Positions 1 through 6,594 of a stretch of DNA of 7,379 nt are shown piece by piece; the first letter of the stretch is position 1, and each line of letters begins with the position of its first letter. The position numbers were made by a program, and so were the translations under genes. The stretch is from Desulfobacula sp. (GTDB lineage Bacteria; Desulfobacterota; Desulfobacteria; Desulfobacterales; Desulfobacteraceae). The notes below the pieces were generated by a model. The model worked only from the letters and a program-made list of their open reading frames with translations, was not told the origin of the DNA and searched no databases. The stretch covers positions 1-7,379 of the forward strand of contig JAABTB010000104.1 in NCBI GenBank assembly GCA_011390085.1. The letters run 5' to 3'.

Positions 1-1455
1 CTTAGAAAAGAAAAAATAAAAGAACTAAAAACCAGTGGAATTAATCTTTATCCAAATGATTTTAAACCGTCATGTTCGATAAAAATGCTCAAAAAAACCA
101 TTGAAGAAAATCCCGAAACTTTAGGCGAGAACGGAAACGAGATTTCCATGGCCGGAAGAATGATGGCCGTTAATATAATGGGAAAATCGTCTTTTATCAG
201 GTTTAAGGAAGGGTCTGAACAGCTTCAGGTCTATTTGCAGAAAAATATGATTGGAGAGGATACCTATTCTTTATTTAAAAAGCTTGATATCGGGGATTTC
301 ATTGGCGTCAAGGGCCCCTTGTTTCAAACCAAAACAGGAGAGTGGACCCTGCAGGCCAAAGAGTTCAGGTTATTATCAAAAGCGGTAAGGCCTCTTCCTG
401 AAAAATTTCATGGCATTAAAGATCCTGAAAAACGCTATCGACAGAGGTATCTTGATCTGATCATGAATGAGGATGCCCAGAATATTTTTATCAAAAGAAG
501 TACGATCATTTCGACCATGAGGCATTTTTTTGAAGAAAAAGGGTTCATGGAAGTCGAAACGCCGATGATGCAGCCGCTGCCCGGTGGTGCCGAGGCGACT
601 CCCTTTAAAACATGGCACAATGCACTGGGCATGGAGCTTTTTTTAAGGATTGCCCCTGAATTATATCTCAAAAGACTGGTGGTGGGCGGATTTGAAAAGG
701 TATTTGAGATTAATCGAAATTTCAGAAATGAGGGGATTTCGGCCCGGCATAATCCTGAATTCACCATGGTTGAATTCTACCAGGCCTATGCCGACTATGA
801 AATGCTCATGGATCTGACTGAAGAAATGTTTGGAATCATCGCTGAAAAGATATCCGGATCCACTACCATTGAGTACCAGGGTCAAACCATTCATCTGAAC
901 AAGGGATGGCAGCGGATATCAATGATGGAGTCTCTTGAGCGCATCGGCGGGGTTGACGGTGCTCTTTTGAACGATACCGAAGCGCTTCTTGAACTGGCAC
1001 AGAAAAATAATATTCAGATCTCCAAAAAAGACCGCCACGGGAAAGTCTTAACAAAGCTGTTTGACGTTCTGGTTGAACCCAAGCTGATTCAGCCCACATT
1101 TATTACGGGATATCCTGTGGAAGTGTCTCCCCTGTCCCGGAAAAACGATCTCAAAAATGAATTAACAGATCGGTTTGAATTGTTTATTGCAGGCAGGGAA
1201 ATCGCCAATGGCTTCTCGGAAATAAATGATCCCGAAGATCAGTATCAGCGTTTCCTGATGCAGGTCAGGCAGAGGGATGAAGGCAATTCAGAGGCCCATA
1301 TCATGGACTCCGAATATGTGGAAGCGCTTGAATACGGAATGCCGCCCACAGCAGGAGAAGGAATTGGTATTGACAGGCTTGTCATGCTCCTGACAGACGC
1401 TCCCTCCATAAGAGAAGTCATCCTTTTTCCCCATATGAAAAAAATCTCCGAATAA
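1..1455 (+). CDS. lysS: Lysyl-tRNA synthetase, class II (5' end outside window)
   Basis: This cytoplasmic enzyme charges tRNA-Lys with lysine, using ATP via lysyl-adenylate. The frame is open from base 1 and the 28 codons before the ATG at 85 read as typical LysS N-terminus (KIKELKTSGINLYPNDF), so the true start lies upstream. Numbering from base 1, 484 residues are visible; E. coli LysS has 505, so only a short N-terminal piece is missing. The OB-fold anticodon-binding domain spans about residues 45-145. Class II motif 1 is at about 173-192 (ending ETPMMQP, invariant Pro188). Motif 2 contains FRNEG with Arg242, followed by RHNPEFTM. Motif 3 is GEGIGIDR at 452-459, with Arg459. LAPELYLK-type and IQPTFITGYP blocks are also present (here IAPELYLKRL). 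All expected catalytic motifs are intact. The stop touches the next start codon. Identification is near certain from motif agreement with E. coli LysS. Confidence 0.97.
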   Translation, partial: LRKEKIKELKTSGINLYPNDFKPSCSIKMLKKTIEENPETLGENGNEISMAGRMMAVNIMGKSSFIRFKEGSEQLQVYLQKNMIGEDTYSLFKKLDIGDFIGVKGPLFQTKTGEWTLQAKEFRLLSKAVRPLPEKFHGIKDPEKRYRQRYLDLIMNEDAQNIFIKRSTIISTMRHFFEEKGFMEVETPMMQPLPGGAEATPFKTWHNALGMELFLRIAPELYLKRLVVGGFEKVFEINRNFRNEGISARHNPEFTMVEFYQAYADYEMLMDLTEEMFGIIAEKISGSTTIEYQGQTIHLNKGWQRISMMESLERIGGVDGALLNDTEALLELAQKNNIQISKKDRHGKVLTKLFDVLVEPKLIQPTFITGYPVEVSPLSRKNDLKNELTDRFELFIAGREIANGFSEINDPEDQYQRFLMQVRQRDEGNSEAHIMDSEYVEALEYGMPPTAGEGIGIDRLVMLLTDAPSIREVILFPHMKKISE

Positions 1456-1458
1456 ATG
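1453..1458 (+). other. Same-frame stop/start junction between lysS and the Lol permease gene
   Basis: The TAA that ends lysS is followed directly by the ATG of the permease gene, with no spacer and in the same frame. No purine-rich Shine-Dalgarno sequence is visible at the usual distance upstream; the preceding bases read as an A-run followed by TCTCCGAA. This is seen directly. Initiation by a terminating ribosome (translational coupling) is an inference. The ATG is preferred because the protein N-terminus from it (MAFEFFIAGKYLKAKRK) has the form usual for LolC/E proteins. Confidence 0.75.
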
Positions 1459-2679
1459 GCCTTTGAATTTTTCATAGCCGGAAAATATCTTAAGGCAAAA
1501 AGGAAAGAAGGATTTATATCGCTTATCACCCTGTTATCCATTTCCGGTGTTGCTGTCGGAGTGATGGCGCTGGTGGTCGTTATTGCCGTCATGAGTGGTG
1601 CCGAGACGGATTTTAGAAAACGGATTCTCGGACTGGAACCCCATATTCTGGTGATGAATTATTCCGGGAAATTTGATGGCTATGCCGACATCATTACGGA
1701 TTTGACCCAAAAGGATAAAATTATAGACGCTTCACCTATTCTGTTTGCCCAGGCCATGATCCGATCAAACCATTCTTTTTCCGGTATCATGGTCAGAGGA
1801 ATTGATCCTGACAACAGCTTTAGTCTGATCAAAGGATTCAGTCCGGATCAGTTAAAGAAAGTATTGGGGAAAGATGAGGCCAATACCGATTTCCCCGGAA
1901 TTATCCTTGGCAAGGACCTTGCAAATTCAATCGGTGTCATTCCAGGGGATAAAATCATCCTTATGTCGCCCAATGGGATAATATCACCTATGGGGAATAT
2001 CCCCTCCATGAAACGGTTTGTTGTAAACGATACCTTTGATTCCGGGATGTATGAATATGACAGCACCCTTGCCTATATTGATTTGAAAGAGGCACAACAG
2101 CTCTCCGGTTTAAAGGACCAGATATCGGCCGTCGGCATCTGGGTCAATGATGTGTTTGATGTCAAAACCGTTAAAAACAGTCTGGCAGACATCTTTCGCT
2201 ACCCTTTTTATATGAGGGACTGGATGGAGATCAACAAAAGCCTTTTTTCAGCTCTCAAGCTGGAAAAAACAGCCATGTTCATTATTCTGACCTTGATTAT
2301 CCTTGTGGCTGCCTTTAATATTGCAAGCGCCCTGATCATGATGGTAATGGAAAAAACCAAGGACATTGCCGTGCTGAAAACCATGGGAGCCACTCATAAA
2401 ACCATCCGGAGGATCTTTATGATTCAAGGCATGATTGTCGGGTCTTTCGGCACATTTATTGGAACAATCTCAGGCGTTATTGTCTGCTATTTTCTGAAAA
2501 AATATGATTTTATTCAATTGCCCGATGCCTATCCGTTTTCCACCCTTCCCGTTCAGCTTGAATATGCGGATGTTTTAGCCATAGCCGCCAGTGCCCTTCT
2601 TATCTGTTTTCTGTCAACCCTTTATCCTTCCCACAAAGCATCAAAAATGGATCCGGTTGAGGCATTAAGATATGGATAA
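1456..2679 (+). CDS. lolC: Lipoprotein-releasing ABC transporter permease, LolC/E family
   Basis: This is the inner-membrane subunit of the Lol transporter, which pulls mature lipoproteins out of the inner membrane and hands them to the periplasmic carrier LolA. The 407 residues give the family topology: a short basic N-terminus, TM1 at about 22-46, a large periplasmic domain at about 50-270, then TM2 (274-296), TM3 (322-346) and TM4 (371-390). MEKTKDIAVLKTMGAT at 298-313 is the cytoplasmic coupling segment that contacts the ATPase, and the C-terminus ends with the family-typical DPVEALRYG. A SPMGNIP loop at 177-183 matches the hook region of E. coli LolC (PMGRIP), which binds LolA; LolE lacks it. 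Only one permease gene precedes lolD, so it may act as a homodimer, like LolF-type proteins. The name lolC is therefore by resemblance. MacB/FtsX-fold relatives are less likely given the hook and the lolD neighbour. Confidence 0.93.
   Translation: MAFEFFIAGKYLKAKRKEGFISLITLLSISGVAVGVMALVVVIAVMSGAETDFRKRILGLEPHILVMNYSGKFDGYADIITDLTQKDKIIDASPILFAQAMIRSNHSFSGIMVRGIDPDNSFSLIKGFSPDQLKKVLGKDEANTDFPGIILGKDLANSIGVIPGDKIILMSPNGIISPMGNIPSMKRFVVNDTFDSGMYEYDSTLAYIDLKEAQQLSGLKDQISAVGIWVNDVFDVKTVKNSLADIFRYPFYMRDWMEINKSLFSALKLEKTAMFIILTLIILVAAFNIASALIMMVMEKTKDIAVLKTMGATHKTIRRIFMIQGMIVGSFGTFIGTISGVIVCYFLKKYDFIQLPDAYPFSTLPVQLEYADVLAIAASALLICFLSTLYPSHKASKMDPVEALRYG
2657..2662 (+). promoter_or_regulatory. Ribosome binding site for lolD, inside the end of lolC
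   Basis: TTGAGG (core GAGG, 2659-2662) lies 9 nt before the lolD ATG at 2672, within the last codons of the upstream permease gene. It supports this ATG as the start. The two reading frames overlap by 8 nt (2672-2679), a common arrangement for subunits of one complex made in matched amounts. Confidence 0.65.
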
Positions 2680-3364
2680 TACAAATCTGCCCTTAATATC
2701 TCTTCAATCCATTTCAAAACATTTCCGCTCGGCATCGTCGGATATTGAAATCTTGAATGAGGCTGTTTTCGATATTTATAAAGGGGAAACAATCGCTATT
2801 GTGGGTTCATCCGGCATTGGAAAATCAACCCTCTTGAATCTCATCGGCACCATTGATAAACCGGATTCCGGAAAGATTGTGTTCAACGGCAATGATCTTT
2901 CTTTATATAATGATGAGAGGCTTGCCGGTTTCAGGAATTTGAAGATTGGTTTTGTATTTCAGTTTCATTATCTTTTGCAAGGGTTTTCAGCGTTGGAAAA
3001 TGTGATGATACCCGGCTTAATTGCGAATAAAAATAAAAAAACTATTGAACATCTGGCCATAAATATGCTTGAAAGAGTAGGACTTTCTTTAAGACTCAGG
3101 CATAGAGTTGAAGATCTCTCAGGGGGGGAACAGCAGCGGGTGGCACTGGCAAGGGCTCTCGTGATGAATCCTGAGATACTTCTGGCTGATGAGCCTACGG
3201 GAAATCTTGATCAGAAGAACGGACGCAGTGTGCATGTTTTGATTCAAGAGTTGAACAAGGAGCTTGGTATGACGGTGATTGTTGTAACCCACAACAACGA
3301 ACTTGCCCGGATAATGAAAAGAAGTGTGACCATTAGGGATGGAAAAATAATTCCTGCAAACTAA
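2672..3364 (+). CDS. lolD: Lipoprotein-releasing ABC transporter ATPase LolD
   Basis: This is the cytoplasmic ATPase that powers lipoprotein extraction by the LolC/E-type permease encoded just upstream. At 230 residues it is the usual length for LolD. All ABC motifs are intact: Walker A GSSGIGKST at 45-53, Q-loop Gln97 in FQFHYLL, signature LSGGEQQR at 149-156, Walker B ILLADE at 169-174 with catalytic Glu174, D-loop NLD at 178-180, and H-loop His207 in VVTHNNE. FQFHYLLQGFSALENV closely follows the LolD-typical FQFHHLLPEFTALENV and helps separate it from other MacB/LptB-like ATPases. The start is supported by GAGG 9 nt upstream. The frame overlaps the permease gene by 8 nt, and bamA follows after 24 nt. 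Close relatives (MacB ATPase domain, FtsE) cannot be fully excluded on motifs alone, but context settles it. Confidence 0.96.
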   Translation: MDNTNLPLISLQSISKHFRSASSDIEILNEAVFDIYKGETIAIVGSSGIGKSTLLNLIGTIDKPDSGKIVFNGNDLSLYNDERLAGFRNLKIGFVFQFHYLLQGFSALENVMIPGLIANKNKKTIEHLAINMLERVGLSLRLRHRVEDLSGGEQQRVALARALVMNPEILLADEPTGNLDQKNGRSVHVLIQELNKELGMTVIVVTHNNELARIMKRSVTIRDGKIIPAN

Positions 3365-3376
3365 AACAAGAGACTT

Positions 3377-3380
3377 AGGA
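3377..3380 (+). promoter_or_regulatory. Ribosome binding site for bamA
   Basis: AGGA followed by an A-run ends 8 nt before the ATG at 3389, in the 24-nt gap after lolD. It fixes the bamA start, and the signal peptide begins at that methionine. The gap is too short for an independent promoter or terminator to be recognised. Confidence 0.7.
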
Positions 3381-3388
3381 AAAAAAAT

Positions 3389-6028
3389 ATGAATACATCT
3401 TTTTTAAGAAAGGCTTTCACATGCTCTGTTTTATTTTTTTTACTGTTTGCCTGTGATCTTTATGCAGACACAAATGTGAAAATTGCCATTTTTCCCTTTT
3501 CGATTTCAGCCAGCAAACCCAATCAGCAGATTCAGGAAAAAATCAAACAGATGATCGCCGAAAACCTTGAGAAAGAGGGAGCGACCGTGATCTTTCCTGA
3601 AGCTCAACCGGATATCAATAACTGGGATATTACCCGGTTTAAAACATATGGTATCCAAGCAGGCGTGGATTATATTTTAACCGGTTCCTTGTTTATTGCA
3701 GGAGAAGGTATCAGTATTGATTCAAGACTGATTAATATCTATGAACAGAATGGGGCTATTCCTCTCTTTACCGAAGCGGGTAGTTTTGAAAATCTTTTTT
3801 CATCGGTTTCACAGTTCAGCAAAGAAATCATCGGTGAATTATACCAGAAACAAATTATAACGGATATTGCCGTTGCAGGAAACAAGCGGATAGAAAAAGA
3901 TGCTGTCCTGAGAATACTCGATACTCACACCGGGGACATCTTTAAACCGGAAAACATATCAAAGGATCTTAAAAAAATCTATGGCATGGGATATTTTGAT
4001 GATGTTCTGGTTGAAAAAGAATCCCATGACAAGGGTGTGAAAATAGTTTTTAAGGTAAAGGAAAAACCCAGTATCCGGGAAATCAGATTCAAAAAAAATA
4101 AGATTTATGAAACCGAAGAATTGATGGAAAGTATTAATATCAAAACAGGGTCCATTTTAAACATTCACACCCTTAATTCAAATGTGGATCGACTCAGACT
4201 GCTGTATACGGAGAAAAATTACCATAACTGTTCAATCACCTATGAAATTCTGCCCCTTGAACATTCCCAGGCGGATATTCTTTTTAACATTGAAGAAGGG
4301 GAAAAGATCAGGGTTGAAAAAATCAGTTTTGAAGGCAATACATATTTTTCTGAGAAAAAACTGAAAAAGGCCATGAACACATCTGAAAAAGGAATGTTTT
4401 CCTTTTTTACCTCTTCAGGAGATTTAAATGAAACCGAGGTAAAAAATGATGCCGTAAAAATCGAATCCTTATATAAAAACAATGGGTTCATCGATGCAAA
4501 AGTATCTGATCCCGATATTGAAATCGGCAAAGAATATATTTCCATTCATTTCAAGATAGAAGAAGGTTCCCAGTATAAAATCAAAAAGATTGATTTTTCC
4601 GGAGATCTTATCCTTACCAAAGAAGAAATTCTAAAAAAAATCAAATCCAAAGAGGGGGCGCTCTATAATCGGGAAGAAATCAGAAACGACATGAATTATA
4701 TAGCCGATCTTTATTCACAACAAGGATTTGCCAATGTTCATATCAACCCTTTGATTGATAAAATTGAGAATGAGCACCTGATGACCGTGGACTATTCCAT
4801 TAATAAAGGGGAGCCTGTATATTTCAGGAATGTGAATATCAGCGGGAATTCAAAAACGCGGGATAAGGTGATCAGAAGGGAACTCAAAGTTGTTGAACAA
4901 GATTTGTATAACAAAGAGAATATTGAGAAAAGTTTTAAAAATCTGAACCGGCTGGATTATTTCGCTGAGCTCGAGACAATACCGGTTAAAACAGAAGAAG
5001 AAAATAAAGTGGACCTGAACGTTAAGGTGCTTGAAAAAGACACGGGGTCTTTTTCATTCGGCGGCGGGATCAGCAGTGAGGATGGTGGCTTTGGAATGAT
5101 ATCCCTTCAGGAGAAAAACCTTTTTGGACGGGGACAGACCGGGAAGATCGCCGCAAAAATATCAGGCGCAACAACCCTATACGATATCAGCTTTTTTGAG
5201 CCCTATATTCTGGATACCCCTGTTTCAGGAGGCATCAATCTGTATAAGGAAGATAAAGAATATGAATTTTATGATAAAGAAGCCTTAGGTATGACCTTGA
5301 TGCTGGGTTATAAGATTTTTGATTATACAAAAATCGGTGCCAATTATAATATTGAGGATTTTGAGATTTCAAATGTGGAAACCGCTTTTACCAATATGAC
5401 AACCGGCTCGTTTCTGACCAGCAGCATCAAACCTTATATTGTATATGATTCCAGGGATGATCTGTTCATTCCCACCGAGGGCTTCAAACACGTATTTTCC
5501 GTTGAGTATGCAGGAGAATTTCTGGGAGGCGAAATTGACTACACAAAATATCTTGCTGAAACCTCTGTTTATTTCCCTCTTTTCTGGAAATTTACGGGTG
5601 CTTTGCATGCTGAAGGCGGGTATTTCGATGACCGTACTAACGACAGTATAGATGTGGATTATGCCAAGTTTTATTTAGGGGGAATGAATTCCATCAGGGG
5701 ATTTGGCAAATATGATATTAGTGCAAGACGTTCCGGAGATGCCAAAGAAAGAGGTGGAGAAAAATATGTTCAGCTTAATGCTGAAATAACCTTTCCGTTG
5801 ACAGATAAATACAAGGTTGCCGGCGTATTCTTTTATGATCGTGGGGATGTTTACAGTACCAGTGAGGATTTTGATTTTGGAGATCAGTTCTCCAGTATCG
5901 GAACCGGTTTCAGATGGAATTCTCCTTTGGGACCTTTGAGAATAGAATATGGCTGGGTTATTGACGGGAAAAATATAAAAAAGACCGGTGATGGGGAATT
6001 CGCTTTTTCTGTCGGTGCTTCTTTTTAA
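3389..6028 (+). CDS. bamA: Outer membrane protein assembly factor BamA with extra N-terminal domain
   Basis: BamA is the central subunit of the Bam complex, which folds and inserts beta-barrel proteins into the outer membrane. Residues 1-26 form a signal peptide (basic FLRK, hydrophobic core, likely cut after LYA). Residues about 29-150 are an extra domain absent from E. coli BamA: KIAIFPF near the start, then GVDYILTGSL (92-101) and ISIDSRLINIYE (108-119). It resembles the alpha/beta N-terminal fold of TolB or FlgO. Five POTRA domains follow at about 155-227, 228-304, 307-393, 395-475 and 476-551; several carry the recurring fold elements (such as VAGNKRI, FEGNTYF, ISGNSKT). The Omp85 barrel spans about 553-879, with the loop-6 signature IRGF at 769-772 and a C-terminal beta-signal strand ending in Phe (GEFAFSVGASF). 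At 879 residues it is longer than the E. coli protein (810), explained by the extra domain. The skp and lpxD neighbours agree with BamA rather than TamA. Loop 6 is shorter than in E. coli and lacks its cysteine pair. Confidence 0.96.
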   Translation: MNTSFLRKAFTCSVLFFLLFACDLYADTNVKIAIFPFSISASKPNQQIQEKIKQMIAENLEKEGATVIFPEAQPDINNWDITRFKTYGIQAGVDYILTGSLFIAGEGISIDSRLINIYEQNGAIPLFTEAGSFENLFSSVSQFSKEIIGELYQKQIITDIAVAGNKRIEKDAVLRILDTHTGDIFKPENISKDLKKIYGMGYFDDVLVEKESHDKGVKIVFKVKEKPSIREIRFKKNKIYETEELMESINIKTGSILNIHTLNSNVDRLRLLYTEKNYHNCSITYEILPLEHSQADILFNIEEGEKIRVEKISFEGNTYFSEKKLKKAMNTSEKGMFSFFTSSGDLNETEVKNDAVKIESLYKNNGFIDAKVSDPDIEIGKEYISIHFKIEEGSQYKIKKIDFSGDLILTKEEILKKIKSKEGALYNREEIRNDMNYIADLYSQQGFANVHINPLIDKIENEHLMTVDYSINKGEPVYFRNVNISGNSKTRDKVIRRELKVVEQDLYNKENIEKSFKNLNRLDYFAELETIPVKTEEENKVDLNVKVLEKDTGSFSFGGGISSEDGGFGMISLQEKNLFGRGQTGKIAAKISGATTLYDISFFEPYILDTPVSGGINLYKEDKEYEFYDKEALGMTLMLGYKIFDYTKIGANYNIEDFEISNVETAFTNMTTGSFLTSSIKPYIVYDSRDDLFIPTEGFKHVFSVEYAGEFLGGEIDYTKYLAETSVYFPLFWKFTGALHAEGGYFDDRTNDSIDVDYAKFYLGGMNSIRGFGKYDISARRSGDAKERGGEKYVQLNAEITFPLTDKYKVAGVFFYDRGDVYSTSEDFDFGDQFSSIGTGFRWNSPLGPLRIEYGWVIDGKNIKKTGDGEFAFSVGASF

Positions 6029-6041
6029 ATTATTTACATTT

Positions 6042-6046
6042 GGAGG
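6042..6046 (+). promoter_or_regulatory. Strong ribosome binding site for skp
   Basis: GGAGG lies 5 nt before the ATG at 6052, in the 23-nt gap after bamA. It is the best Shine-Dalgarno match among the gene starts in the window. This may let the small chaperone be made in excess over its operon partners, which is inference. Confidence 0.8.
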
Positions 6047-6051
6047 TTTAA

Positions 6052-6585
6052 ATGAAAAAAATTGTATTCACAGTATCCGTACTATTTCTTTTTCTTGCTT
6101 TTGTTCCTGTTGTGTTCAGTGCAGATACGACCAAAATAGGGATTTTTGATTTCCAGAAAATATTGTCGGAATCCAGTACCGGAAAGCTCACCCAAAAACA
6201 ACTGACTGAGAAAGGCAATGAACTGCAGGGTAAATTAAAAGCTGAGAAAGAAAAATTAGATGAAATGAATACGGCCTACGAAAGGGAAAAACTGGTTTTA
6301 AGCCCGGAAAAACAGGGTGAAAAAGAAAAGGAGTTTCGCGGCCGTGTCAATGATTTTAAAAAGATGCAGGATGACTTCAACAGGGAATTCAAGCAGTTGG
6401 AGGTTCAATCCTTGAATAAGATACAGGACGAAGTGGTTCAGATCATCACTGACATCGGCAAAGAAGGAGGATACACCCTGATTCTTGAAAAAAAAGCAGG
6501 GGGTGTTCTTTATTCTCCTGAAAAATTTGATATTACAGACGAGATCATTAAAAAATATAATTTAAAAGCTGCAAAGACCAATTAA
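6052..6585 (+). CDS. skp: Periplasmic chaperone Skp (OmpH family)
   Basis: Skp is a trimeric periplasmic holdase that keeps outer-membrane proteins unfolded and soluble between Sec and the Bam complex. The 177-residue precursor (E. coli: 161) starts with a signal peptide, MKKIVF plus a long hydrophobic core, cut after Ser23 or Ala24 (VFSAD). KIGIFDFQKIL, which follows, matches the first strand of the family body domain (typically KIGxVDxQ). Residues about 45-125 are very rich in Lys, Glu and Gln and read as two long amphipathic helices with a turn near LSPEK (83-87), the coiled-coil tentacles. The body resumes with YTLILEKKAGGVLYSP at about 141-156, and DITDEIIKKYN is the usual C-terminal helix. 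Sequence conservation in this family is low, so fold pattern and position between bamA and lpxD carry the call. The start is set by GGAGG 5 nt upstream. Confidence 0.93.
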   Translation: MKKIVFTVSVLFLFLAFVPVVFSADTTKIGIFDFQKILSESSTGKLTQKQLTEKGNELQGKLKAEKEKLDEMNTAYEREKLVLSPEKQGEKEKEFRGRVNDFKKMQDDFNREFKQLEVQSLNKIQDEVVQIITDIGKEGGYTLILEKKAGGVLYSPEKFDITDEIIKKYNLKAAKTN

Positions 6586-6594
6586 AAACTTTGT

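Noticed and set aside
435..767. Antisense open frame of 110 codons opposite lysS.
   Set aside because: It lies wholly opposite conserved class II synthetase motifs 1 and 2, and its translation has no recognisable domain, so it is a shadow of lysS.
3365..3388. Possible promoter or terminator between lolD and bamA.
   Set aside because: The 24-nt gap holds a ribosome binding site and an A-run, with no inverted repeat and no room for a recognisable -35/-10 pair.
3440..3470. Lipobox-like LFAC (residues 19-22) in the BamA signal peptide, which could make BamA a lipoprotein with Asp at +2.
   Set aside because: Phe at the -2 position fits the lipobox poorly, a signal peptidase I site (LYA, residues 24-26) follows at once, and BamA proteins are not lipoproteins.
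4305..4570. Possible insertion in POTRA3 (GMFSFFTSSGDLNETE), considered as a lineage-specific oddity.
   Set aside because: A Phe/Gly-rich segment at this position is usual in POTRA3 of BamA family members, so it needs no special explanation.
6460..6486. GGAGGA inside skp, followed by possible CTG and TTG start codons.
   Set aside because: The bases encode conserved Skp body sequence (KEGGYTLIL); no plausible internal product follows and the match is expected from Gly-Gly codons.
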